Positions 5,449 to 11,935 of a stretch of DNA of 11,935 bases are shown piece after piece; the first letter of the stretch is position 1; each line of letters opens with the position of its first letter. The DNA is taken from the NCBI GenBank assembly GCA_034437315.1, contig DAOTUC010000336.1, positions 1-11,935 on the forward strand, in the 5' to 3' direction. Origin of the DNA: DSAR01 sp034437315. Its GTDB lineage: Bacteria > Chloroflexota > Anaerolineae > B4-G1. The position numbers and the translations under genes are program-made. Under the pieces are notes generated by a model, which worked only from the letters and a program-made list of their open reading frames with translations, was not told the origin of the DNA and did not search any database.

Positions 5449-6741
5449 GTGAAACACGACTCAAAGACGAAAAGGTTCACTGGGTGGCAGGTCCCCTTTT
5501 TCGCCATCTGGACCGGGCAGGCCTTCTCGCTGCTCGGCAGCCGAATCGTCCAATTCGCGTTGGTCTGGTGGTTGACCGAACGGACCGGGTCGGCGACGGT
5601 GCTGGCGACGGCGACGCTGGTCGCCCTGCTACCGGAGATTCTGCTCAGCCCCATCGCCGGCGCCTACGTGGACCGCTGGAACCGGCGCATCGTGATGATC
5701 GTGGCCGACAGCCTAATCGCGCTGGCCTCAATCTGGCTGGCCTACCTGTTCTGGAGCGGCTCGATGCAGATCTGGCACGTCTACGTCATCATGCTCGTCC
5801 GGGCGCTGGGCGGCTGTTTCCACTGGCCGGCGATGCAGGCCTCCACCTCGCTGATGGCGCCCCGGGAACACCTCGCGCGGATCGCCGGCCTCAACCAGAC
5901 GTTGAACGGCGCGCTAAGCATCGTCGCCCCCCCACTGGGCGCCCTGTTGATGGGCCTCTTGCCCTTGCACGGCGTCATTCTGGTGGACGTCGTCACCGCC
6001 GCGCTCGCCATCGCGCCGCTCTGTTTCGTGCACATGCCGCAGCCCCGGCGCGCCGACCAGGACGCAGAAGCCAGCAGCGTGTGGCGCGACGTGCGGGATG
6101 GCCTGCGATACGTACTCAACTGGCCCGGCCTGGTGACACTGATAGGCGCGATTATGGTCTTCAAGATCGCGCTGACGCCGGCCTTCTCCCTGATGCCCCT
6201 GCTGGTAAGCGACCACTTCGGCGGCGGAGCGGTGCAACTCAGCCTGCTCCAATCGGTCATCGGCGTGGGCGTCGTGCTGGGCGGTCTCATCCTGAGCGCG
6301 TGGGGCGGATTCAAGCGTCAAATCTACACGTCAATGATGGGCCTGTGCGTCATCGGCGTGAGCTTCATCATCCTGGGGCTGCTGCCGGGACATCTCTTCT
6401 GGGCCGCCCTGGCGACCGTTTTCCTGATGGGATTGACGGTTCCGATAATCGACGGGCCGGTCATGGCCATTTTCCAGGGGACCATCTCGCCGGACATGCA
6501 GGGCCGGGTGTTCACCCTGGTGATCAGCCTGGGGTCGATCACCTCGCCCATCGGTCTGTCGGTCGCCGGGCCGGTGACCGACCTGCTGGGCATCCGAATA
6601 TGGTACCTGGCGGCCGGCCTGTTGTGCGGCGGTATGGGCGTCGCGAGTTTCTTCGCGCCCGCTATCGTGAACATTGAGCAAAATAATCATAGCGCCCCCA
6701 CCGTTTACCCGCCCGCCGCCGTCCCTGTAGCCGACAAATAG
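5449..6741 (+). CDS. MFS transporter, MFS_3/macrolide-efflux-like
   Basis: The 430-residue protein has about 12 hydrophobic segments. The start of the domain is typical of the MefA/EntS-like drug-efflux group (FAIWTGQAFSLLGSRIVQFA, residues 18-37). It carries the loop 2-3 motif GAYVDRWNRR (71-80) with conserved Asp and Arg. A second copy-like glycine-rich segment occurs in the C-terminal half, and a short Pro-rich cytoplasmic tail follows residue 405. It starts with GTG at 5449, three bases after the DUF4097 stop. The ribosome site is weak (AGAGGG about 12 bases upstream), so translation may be coupled. It probably exports a lipophilic compound or antibiotic by proton antiport. The substrate is not readable from sequence. 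Its place between SHOCT-module genes suggests stress-induced efflux. Confidence 0.9.
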   Translation: MKHDSKTKRFTGWQVPFFAIWTGQAFSLLGSRIVQFALVWWLTERTGSATVLATATLVALLPEILLSPIAGAYVDRWNRRIVMIVADSLIALASIWLAYLFWSGSMQIWHVYVIMLVRALGGCFHWPAMQASTSLMAPREHLARIAGLNQTLNGALSIVAPPLGALLMGLLPLHGVILVDVVTAALAIAPLCFVHMPQPRRADQDAEASSVWRDVRDGLRYVLNWPGLVTLIGAIMVFKIALTPAFSLMPLLVSDHFGGGAVQLSLLQSVIGVGVVLGGLILSAWGGFKRQIYTSMMGLCVIGVSFIILGLLPGHLFWAALATVFLMGLTVPIIDGPVMAIFQGTISPDMQGRVFTLVISLGSITSPIGLSVAGPVTDLLGIRIWYLAAGLLCGGMGVASFFAPAIVNIEQNNHSAPTVYPPAAVPVADK

Positions 6742-6753
6742 AAAGGAAGGATC

Positions 6754-7317
6754 ATGGAAGAACGATTGCACATTTTGCAGATGATCGAAAACGGCGAGAT
6801 TGACGTCGAAGAAGGCGCGCGGCGACTGGAAGCGCTGGCCGATCCACCGCTCCTGCCCCCATCTCCGACGACGCCAATCACGTCGGTCTCCCGCCCAAGC
6901 TGGGTGAAGTGGATTTGGACGGCGACGCTGTGGCTGGGCGTCGCTTTCCTGGCGGGCGGCGGTTACCTGCTCACCCTCTACTACACCCGTGAGGGAGCAG
7001 CCGCCCGCCTCGTCTGGGGTTGGATCCTGATGATTTTAGGCATCCTGTGGGTGCTGTTAGGCTGGTGGATGCAACGAGCGCAATGGCTCCTCGTCCGCGT
7101 GCAACAATCCGACGGGCCTAACGTCTTCATCGCCTTCCCCCTGCCGTTAGAGTTGATCGGCTGGGCGATGCGCATCCTGCGCCCCTTCATCCCACAGATC
7201 GAGGAAACCGGAGTGGATGAGATCTTAATCGCCCTGCAGAAAGAATTGAGGCGTGGACAACCGTTCCTCGTCGAGGTTGACGAAGGCGACGAACAAGTTC
7301 AGGTTTATATGGGGTAG
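6754..7317 (+). CDS. SHOCT-like domain protein with two membrane helices
   Basis: The 187-residue product starts at ATG 6754 after GGAAGG, 12 bp behind the transporter stop. Residues 1-29 are the SHOCT-like hairpin (EERLHILQMIENGEIDVEEG). A Pro/Ser/Thr linker (31-49) follows, then two hydrophobic helices (about 54-76 and 84-106) joined by a short loop, and a C-terminal domain (112-187). That C-terminal domain matches the one in the 127-residue protein encoded at 7451. Shared features include L-VRV, a Gly near its start, FPLPLELIGWAMR versus VPMGLVGAGLRMA, and the closing VEV..EDE..VEVY pattern. The hairpin and the C-terminal domain would both face the cytoplasm if the helices form one hairpin, so it may be the membrane anchor or sensor of the cluster. 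No named family is certain. Confidence 0.82.
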   Translation: MEERLHILQMIENGEIDVEEGARRLEALADPPLLPPSPTTPITSVSRPSWVKWIWTATLWLGVAFLAGGGYLLTLYYTREGAAARLVWGWILMILGILWVLLGWWMQRAQWLLVRVQQSDGPNVFIAFPLPLELIGWAMRILRPFIPQIEETGVDEILIALQKELRRGQPFLVEVDEGDEQVQVYMG

Positions 7318-7450
7318 AATGACGATGGCGCATCCTATCCCGGACGAGATCGAACCAATAGGAATCACCCCGTATGCAAAATTCTTGCACAAAAAAACGA
7401 GAATTTCACTGGATGGGCGCTGATAATCATACAATATCGGGAGGTGAGAT
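7318..7450 (+). other. Intergenic spacer with a small inverted repeat
   Basis: This 133-bp spacer is the longest gap inside the cluster. It contains AAATTCT (7379-7385) and its exact complement AGAATTT (7400-7406), 21 bp from start to start, which could be an operator. A poor -10 (TACAAT, 7430-7435) near the next gene has no good -35. The spacer could hold a secondary promoter, but the evidence is weak. Confidence 0.3.
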
Positions 7451-7834
7451 ATGTCAATGAGTGAAGAACGAATGCAAATTTTACAGATGTTGGAGGACGG
7501 GAAACTCACAGCCGACGAGGCCACAACCCTGTTGCGGGCGTTGAGCGGCGGGCGACAACAATCATCCGCCGGCAAGCCGACGCCGTCCAATATGGAAAAT
7601 CGCTTCTTGCGCGTCCACGTGGCCGACCTTGAGACGGGCAAGGTCAAAGTCAACGTGACCGTGCCGATGGGCCTGGTGGGCGCCGGGTTGCGTATGGCGG
7701 AGCGCTTCGCCCCGGAATTCGAGGGTTTCGATATGGAAGAGTTAGAGGAAATGCTCGCCAGCGGCGTCTCCGGTAAGATCGTTGAGGTGATGGACGAGGA
7801 GGACAACGAACTCGTCGAGGTCTACGTAGAGTAA
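7451..7834 (+). CDS. Soluble SHOCT-like domain protein
   Basis: The 127-residue acidic protein starts at ATG 7451 behind GGGAGGTGAG. Residues about 4-33 are a SHOCT-like hairpin (EERMQILQMLEDGKLTADEA). A linker (34-50) leads into a domain (52-127) with FLRVHVADLETGKVKVNVT, then a helix (VPMGLVGAGLRMAERFAPEF), an acidic helix (MEELEEML), and a closing strand pair (KIVEVMDEEDNELVEVYVE). It has no membrane segment. The domain is homologous by eye to residues 112-187 of the protein encoded at 6754, so this is a soluble paralogue of the membrane-bound version, possibly a competitor or partner. Small proteins of this architecture are common near DUF4097 genes. The function is unknown. It is 16 bp upstream of the ureohydrolase gene. 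Confidence 0.83.
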   Translation: MSMSEERMQILQMLEDGKLTADEATTLLRALSGGRQQSSAGKPTPSNMENRFLRVHVADLETGKVKVNVTVPMGLVGAGLRMAERFAPEFEGFDMEELEEMLASGVSGKIVEVMDEEDNELVEVYVE

Positions 7835-7850
7835 GAGAAGACCATTCATC

Positions 7851-8780
7851 ATGACACCTCAATCCAAAGCCATTCAGCCGCCCCACCGCCGGCCGTGGAG
7901 CGGCCTGGGCGGCGATGACGGGCCGGCCGAGGTGGGCATTCTCGGCGTCCCCTTCGATAGCGCCAGCAGCTTCCACAAAGGCTCGGCCGAGGCGCCGGCC
8001 CACATCCGCGCGCTCACTCCCCACGTGACGCCTACCACCGAGGAGGGGCTATCGCTCGCCGGGTTGCGCGTCCGCGATTACGGCGACGTGCGCGTCGATC
8101 TAAACTGGGAACGCTACTTCGCCGCCGTGGAGGCGCGGGCGACCGAGGCGCTCCAACGCCACCCCCTCGCCATCTTCCTCGGCGGCGATCATTCCGTCAC
8201 CATCCCCCTCGTCACAGCCTTCAGCCGGGTGGTAGAGGGCCGCTTTGGCGTGCTCCACTTTGACGCACATCCCGACCTGGAGGACGAATTTGAGGGCCAC
8301 CGCTGGTCCCACGCCTGCACCGAACGCCGGGTGTTGGAACTGCCCAACGTCGATTCGCGACACCTGACGCTGGTCGGCATTCGCTCCTGGACCGCGGCGG
8401 AGCGGGCCTATTTGACCGAGCACCCGGAGATTCACGTGCACACCGCCCGCGAGGTGTACCGTCGCGGCATAGAGGCCGTGGCCCAGGACGTGGTCGACCG
8501 CTTGCAAGATGTGGACGCCGTCTACCTCACGCTCGACATCGACGGGCTGGATCCGGCGTTCGCCCCGGGGACCGGCACCCTCGAGGCCGGCGGCGTCTCA
8601 ACCCGCGAACTGCTGGAATTATTGCGCGTCCTCTTCGACCGCCTGCCCGTCCGGGCGATGGACATCGTGGAGGTTTCCCCGCCGCTGGATTGCAACGACG
8701 TCACATCCGCCGCGGCGACCAAGGTCATCTACGAAAGCCTTGGGTGGATTAAACAGAAATTAGACAAGAATAAGGAGTAA
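7851..8780 (+). CDS. Agmatinase/arginase-family ureohydrolase (SpeB-like)
   Basis: The 309-residue enzyme contains the two-manganese ureohydrolase signature. This is GGDHS (111-115, His114), HFDAHPDLED (137-146, with Asp138, His140 and Asp142), LTLDIDGLDPAFAPGTGT (226-243, with Asp229 and Asp231) and DIVEVSPPLD (271-280, with Glu274). Family members hydrolyse agmatine, arginine, guanidinobutyrate or related guanidino or formimidoyl compounds to urea or a related product. Length and the APGTGT loop fit the agmatinase group, but substrate is not determined by these motifs. The DAHPD reading in place of the common DAHTD is a small variation. It starts at ATG 7851 after a weak AGAGAAG, 16 bp from the preceding stop, and its stop region overlaps the AAGGAG site of the next gene. 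It is probably cytoplasmic. Confidence 0.9.
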   Translation: MTPQSKAIQPPHRRPWSGLGGDDGPAEVGILGVPFDSASSFHKGSAEAPAHIRALTPHVTPTTEEGLSLAGLRVRDYGDVRVDLNWERYFAAVEARATEALQRHPLAIFLGGDHSVTIPLVTAFSRVVEGRFGVLHFDAHPDLEDEFEGHRWSHACTERRVLELPNVDSRHLTLVGIRSWTAAERAYLTEHPEIHVHTAREVYRRGIEAVAQDVVDRLQDVDAVYLTLDIDGLDPAFAPGTGTLEAGGVSTRELLELLRVLFDRLPVRAMDIVEVSPPLDCNDVTSAAATKVIYESLGWIKQKLDKNKE

Positions 8781-8787
8781 ATCAAAA

Positions 8788-10056
8788 ATGGCACTGAACG
8801 ACGCTGCGATAACCGAACTACGCGCCGAGTTCCCGGCGCTGCAACAGACCATCGACGGTCGACCGATCCTTTTCTTCGACGGGCCCGGCGGGACTCAGGT
8901 CCACGAATCGGTCATCAGGGCGATGGAACAGTATTTAATCGAGGCGAACAGCAACGCCCACGGCTTTTTCACCTACAGCCAGCGGACGGACGAAACCCAT
9001 GACGAGGCCCAACGCGCTATGGCCGACTTCCTCAACGCCTCCCGGCCCGAGGAGATCGTCTTCGGGCTCAACATGACCTCGCTGACTTTCAACATCAGCC
9101 GCTCCATCGGTCGGACCCTTGCCCCCGGCGACGAAATCGTCGTCACCCGCCTGGATCACGACGCCAATATATCCCCCTGGCTGGCCCTGGAGGAGGTCGG
9201 GGCCGTCATTCGCTGGGTCGATTTCGACCGGGAGGATTGCACGTTGAAGATGGACGAGATGGAGGCCGCCATCAATCCGCGCACCAAGCTGGTAGCCGTC
9301 GGTTCCGCGTCCAACGCCGTGGGCACCATCAACGACGTAGCGCACATCGCCGAGATGGCCCACGCCGCCGGCGCGTGGATCTACGTCGACGCGGTGCACT
9401 ACGCGCCCCACGCCCCCATCGACGTGCAGGCGCTGGATTGCGACTTCCTGGCCTGCTCCAGCTACAAATTCTTCGGCCCGCACCAGGGCGTCCTGTACGG
9501 CAAGTACGATCTACTGGAAAATTTGCCGGCCTACAAGGTGCGGCCCGCTCCCGCGCCCCCGCCCGGCAAATTCGAGACCGGTACGCCCAGTTTCGAGTCG
9601 CTGGCCGGCGTCACAGCCGCCGTCGATTACCTGGCCTCGGTCGGACAGCGCTTCGGCGGCGAGTTCGCCAGCCCCGCGCTCCAGGGCCGGCGGCGGGACC
9701 TGGTCGCCGGGATGACAGCGATACACGCCTACGGGCGCGACCTGTGCGCGCGCCTGGTCGCCGGCCTGCAAGCGATCGACGGCCTGCGCGTCTACGGCGT
9801 CACCGACCCGGCCCGTTTCGACCACCGCCTGGCTACTGTGTCGTTCCGCATCGAGGGCCTCACACCGCAAACGATCGCCCGGCGGTTGAACGAGGCCAAC
9901 GTCTTCGTCTGGGCCGGCAACTTCTACGCCCTGGCCGTCACCAATTGGTTGGGCGTCGAGGACAAGGGCGGGCTGGTGCGCGTCGGATTGGCCCACTACA
10001 ACACCGCCGACGAGGTCGATACGCTGCTGGGCCTGTTGGCCGACATGCCGCGCTAA
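8788..10056 (+). CDS. Cysteine desulfurase-like PLP enzyme, VC1184 family
   Basis: The 422-residue protein is a fold-type I aminotransferase of class V type. Typical features are FFDGPGGTQVH (29-39), ANSNAHGFF (53-61), VTRLDHDANISPW (119-131), and YVDAVHYAPHAP (199-210, Asp201 for the pyridine nitrogen). CSSYKFFGPHQG (223-234) holds the Schiff-base Lys227, and FETGTPSFE (262-270) follows. The overall series matches the VC1184-like branch of the SufS/Csd family. In the region where true desulfurases carry the catalytic cysteine loop, this protein has WAGNFYALAVTNWLG with no Cys. It may therefore be a lyase or aminotransferase on a different substrate and not a sulfur donor. It starts at ATG 8788 with AAGGAG overlapping the previous stop, and likely forms one unit with the ureohydrolase gene. 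Confidence 0.86.
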   Translation: MALNDAAITELRAEFPALQQTIDGRPILFFDGPGGTQVHESVIRAMEQYLIEANSNAHGFFTYSQRTDETHDEAQRAMADFLNASRPEEIVFGLNMTSLTFNISRSIGRTLAPGDEIVVTRLDHDANISPWLALEEVGAVIRWVDFDREDCTLKMDEMEAAINPRTKLVAVGSASNAVGTINDVAHIAEMAHAAGAWIYVDAVHYAPHAPIDVQALDCDFLACSSYKFFGPHQGVLYGKYDLLENLPAYKVRPAPAPPPGKFETGTPSFESLAGVTAAVDYLASVGQRFGGEFASPALQGRRRDLVAGMTAIHAYGRDLCARLVAGLQAIDGLRVYGVTDPARFDHRLATVSFRIEGLTPQTIARRLNEANVFVWAGNFYALAVTNWLGVEDKGGLVRVGLAHYNTADEVDTLLGLLADMPR

Positions 10057-10088
10057 CCCCACCAGTCTACCAACCCAGGAGGAATATC

Positions 10089-11609
10089 GTGAAAGACAAT
10101 GTGGTAAACTCTAAATTGAAACAATTGAAGGCCCGCCTGCAAGAAATCAGAGACCTGCAATCGGCGTCCGCCGTGCTGGGCTGGGATCAACACACCTATA
10201 TGCCCCCTGGCGGCGGGCCGGCCCGGGGGCGGCAAATGGCGCTTCTACGCCGCCTGGCCCACGAGCGCTCCATCGACCCGGCCATAGGGCGCTTGCTGGA
10301 CGACCTGGCGTCTTACGAGGAGCGCCTGCCGTATGAGTCGGACGAGGCCAGCATCATCCGGATCGCCCGGCGCGATTATGAACGGGCGACCAAGACGCCG
10401 CCGGAATTTATAGCCCGCTTCTCCGAGCATACGGCGGCTTCCTTCCAGGCGTGGGCGGAAGCTCGACCGGCCAACGACTTCCCAAAAATGGTTCCCTATC
10501 TGCAGAAGACGCTAGACTTCAGCCGCCAGTTGGCCAATTTTTTCCCCGGTTATGAGCACATCGCCGATCCATTGATCGATTTCGCCGATTATGGCATGAA
10601 GGCCTCGACAGTCAGCGAGATATTTTCCGACCTACGGGAGCAACTCGTCCCCATCGTCCAGGCCATTGCAGAACAGCCCGTGGCCGACGACGCCTGCCTG
10701 CGACAGCATTTCCCCGGGGAGCAGCAACTGGCCTTCGGCGCCGACGTCATCCGGCGTTTCGGCTACGATTTTGAGCGAGGGCGGGAGGACGAATCGCCTC
10801 ACCCCTTCACCACCTCATTTTCGATCAACGACGTGCGCATCACCACCCGCGTCAACGAAGACTTTCTGGGCGACGCCCTGTTTGGCACGATGCACGAATC
10901 GGGCCACGCGATGTATGAGCAGGGGATCGCGCCCGAACTCGAAGGGACCGGACTGGACAGCGGGACCTCCTCCGGCGTTCACGAAAGCCAGTCCCGCCTG
11001 TGGGAAAACGTCGTCGGGCGCAGCCGGGGCTTCTGGCGCTTCTTCTATCCCAAACTCCAGGAGAGCTTCTCCGCACAATTGGGCGACGTCTCGCTGGGCG
11101 CCTTCTATCGCGCCATCAACAAAGTCGCGCCCTCGTTGATCCGCGTCAGCGCCGACGAGGCGACCTATAATCTGCACGTGATGTTGCGCTTCGATTTCGA
11201 GCTCCAATTGTTGGCGGGAGACCTGGACGTCCGCGACCTGCCCGAGGCGTGGCGCGAGCGTTTCCAGGCCGACCTGGACGTCGCGCCGCCGGACGACCGG
11301 GACGGCGTGTTGCAGGATATGCACTGGTACTATGGCCGCGTCGGCGGCATGTTCCAGGGCTACACGCTGGGCAACATCCTGAGCGCCCAGTTCTACGAGG
11401 CCGCGCTGGACGCCCACCCGGAGATACCGGACGAGATCGAACAGGGCCGTTTCGACACCCTCCACGGCTGGCTCCGCGAGCGCATCTACCGGCGCGGGTC
11501 CAAGTTCACGCCGGCCGAGCTCGTCGAGCGCGTCACCGGCGGCCCGTTGAGCGCCGCGCCCTACATCCGCTACCTGCGCGACAAGTACGGCGAGCTTTAC
11601 GATCTGTAA
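10089..11609 (+). CDS. Metallocarboxypeptidase, peptidase family M32
   Basis: The 506-residue enzyme starts with GTG at 10089, six bases after AGGAGG, 32 bp after the PLP-enzyme stop. The frame stays open upstream through the neighbour, but this start alone has a ribosome site and fits the usual ~500-residue family length. M32 marks are seen in order: ASAVLGWDQHTYMP (26-39), DPLIDFADYGM (160-170), HPFTTSF (238-244), and the zinc site HESGH (269-273) with His269, Glu270 and His273. HESQSRLWEN (298-307) follows, in which Glu299 is the third metal ligand. RVSADE and GMFQGYTLGN also belong to the family. It lacks a signal peptide and should be a cytoplasmic enzyme that removes C-terminal residues from peptides. 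It ends in LRDKYGELYDL, typical of full-length members. The stop codon lies next to an intergenic palindrome. Confidence 0.93.
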   Translation: MKDNVVNSKLKQLKARLQEIRDLQSASAVLGWDQHTYMPPGGGPARGRQMALLRRLAHERSIDPAIGRLLDDLASYEERLPYESDEASIIRIARRDYERATKTPPEFIARFSEHTAASFQAWAEARPANDFPKMVPYLQKTLDFSRQLANFFPGYEHIADPLIDFADYGMKASTVSEIFSDLREQLVPIVQAIAEQPVADDACLRQHFPGEQQLAFGADVIRRFGYDFERGREDESPHPFTTSFSINDVRITTRVNEDFLGDALFGTMHESGHAMYEQGIAPELEGTGLDSGTSSGVHESQSRLWENVVGRSRGFWRFFYPKLQESFSAQLGDVSLGAFYRAINKVAPSLIRVSADEATYNLHVMLRFDFELQLLAGDLDVRDLPEAWRERFQADLDVAPPDDRDGVLQDMHWYYGRVGGMFQGYTLGNILSAQFYEAALDAHPEIPDEIEQGRFDTLHGWLRERIYRRGSKFTPAELVERVTGGPLSAAPYIRYLRDKYGELYDL

Positions 11610-11616
11610 GCGTCAC

Positions 11617-11685
11617 GTAAGCGTTCAAAAATAGCGCTCTGGCGGGGTTACAAACCCCGCCAGAGCGCTGCCCCTGAACGCTTAC
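11617..11685. repeat. Nested palindrome with GTAAGCG ends, possible IS66-type MITE and terminator
   Basis: Outer arms GTAAGCGTTCA (11617-11627) and TGAACGCTTAC (11675-11685) are perfect 11-bp complements. Inside them, 17-bp perfect arms (11633-11649 and 11653-11669) form a strong hairpin with a three-base loop. Ends starting GTAAGCG resemble IS66-family termini, but no transposase and no target duplication are seen. A second GTAAGCGT at 11606-11613 overlaps the M32 stop. Because it lies between convergent genes it could also work as a bidirectional terminator, although no T run follows. Confidence 0.7.
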
Positions 11686-11689
11686 AATT

Positions 11690-11814
11690 CATTTTCTGTA
11701 TCTTCTCAAAAAGCAGGGGAGAAATGTTCGTAGTAACGGCTTTAGCCGTCAAAATGACCGCTGAAGCGGTTACTACAAACTATTCCCCGAATTATTGAGA
11801 AGATACCATTTTCT
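11690..11814. mobile_element. MITE-like element: 12-bp TIRs, 8-bp target duplication, multi-branched core
   Basis: The 109-bp element spans 11698-11806. Its ends GTATCTTCTCAA (11698-11709) and TTGAGAAGATAC (11795-11806) are perfect inverted repeats. Outside them the 8-mer CATTTTCT occurs perfectly on both sides (11690-11697 and 11807-11814), as expected for a target-site duplication. Within, GGGGA/TCCCC (11716-11720/11784-11788) and GTTCGTAGTAAC/GTTACTACAAAC (11726-11737/11769-11780, one mismatch) pair in register. Two small hairpins, CGGC-TTTA-GCCG (11737-11748) and CCGCT-GA-AGCGG (11758-11769), branch from the centre. There is no coding capacity, so it would need a transposase from elsewhere. 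Which family is unknown. Confidence 0.85.
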
Positions 11815-11935
11815 CACCTTCTCTTATCCTCAAGCAGGGGGAGTTCGTCGGGCGACGCCAGCACCCGGATCGTGCGGGCCTCGCCCGGCTCTCGGCTAAT
11901 GAGTCCCTTCTCATTCAATCTGAGCACCATCTGAT
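11814..11935 (-). CDS. C-terminal fragment of a winged-helix (LexA-DNA-binding-like) protein
   Basis: Forty codons are open on the minus strand from the right edge to TGA at 11816-11814. They encode QMVLRLNEKGLISREPGEAR followed by TIRVLASPDELPLLEDKRR. This resembles the last helix and wing of winged-helix domains of the LexA-DNA-binding type (leucine-rich helix, KGLISREPG, ARTIRVL). Most of the gene lies outside the window, so identity and role cannot be set. Its stop codon touches the right 8-bp repeat of the mobile element. It converges with the M32 gene. Confidence 0.6.
   Translation of the reverse strand, partial: QMVLRLNEKGLISREPGEARTIRVLASPDELPLLEDKRR

Noticed and set aside
5484..6677. 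Long plus-strand open frame inside the MFS gene
   Set aside because: It is a +1-frame shadow rich in Arg, Pro and Gly. The GTG frame at 5449 gives a coherent 12-helix transporter.
9237..10088. Continuous open frame running from inside the PLP-enzyme gene into the M32 gene (would give a 790-residue protein)
   Set aside because: The upstream part is Arg/Pro/Ala-rich low-complexity translation of GC-rich DNA in the wrong frame. The GTG at 10089 has AGGAGG and gives the normal M32 length.
11617..11685. Target-site duplication around the nested palindrome
   Set aside because: The eight bases on each side (AGCGTCAC and AATTCATT) do not match, so transposition is not demonstrated for this element.

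Overview
The window looks like chromosomal DNA from a Chloroflexota bacterium of the Anaerolineae/Caldilineae type. This is inferred from GC-rich coding sequence, frequent GTG and TTG starts behind strong AGGAG sites, the DUF2089/DUF4097/SHOCT-like gene cluster, a VC1184-type desulfurase-like protein, and a cloverleaf-like intergenic repeat. No rRNA, tRNA or CRISPR array was seen.

Left part, minus strand (1-3675). There are three transcription units. (1) The start of an exported protein with a DUF4430/transcobalamin-like domain runs off the left edge. It sits behind a roughly 330-nt leader with a consensus promoter, a cobalamin riboswitch and an intrinsic terminator that has a visible competing antiterminator segment, so it is probably a B12-scavenging surface protein. 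(2) A tightly packed three-gene operon (2803 to 783) encodes a membrane-anchored beta-repeat protein, a SAM methyltransferase with a C-terminal zinc ribbon, and an unknown 142-residue protein. (3) A single membrane-anchored protein with a LamG/DUF1080-like beta-sandwich is transcribed divergently from the next cluster.

Centre, plus strand (3716-7834). A consensus promoter preceded by three 11-bp direct repeats drives a DUF2089 regulator (zinc ribbon, HTH, SHOCT-like tail), a DUF4097 beta-helix/coiled-coil protein, an MFS exporter and two small proteins that share a C-terminal domain. Four of these five proteins carry the same ~28-residue SHOCT-like helical hairpin. The layout recalls Firmicutes yvlB/liaX envelope-stress loci, and I read it as a self-regulated envelope-stress or efflux module. 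This is the best candidate for an undescribed system.

Right part, plus strand (7851-11609). An agmatinase/arginase-family ureohydrolase, a VC1184-type PLP enzyme without the usual catalytic cysteine, and an M32 metallocarboxypeptidase follow closely and may be co-transcribed with the stress module. Together they suggest amino acid, polyamine or peptide turnover.

Right edge (11610-11935). The gap between the convergent M32 gene and a partial winged-helix gene holds two elements: a nested palindrome whose ends begin GTAAGCG (IS66-like), and a 109-bp MITE-like element with perfect 12-bp terminal inverted repeats, perfect 8-bp flanking direct repeats and a multi-branched internal fold.
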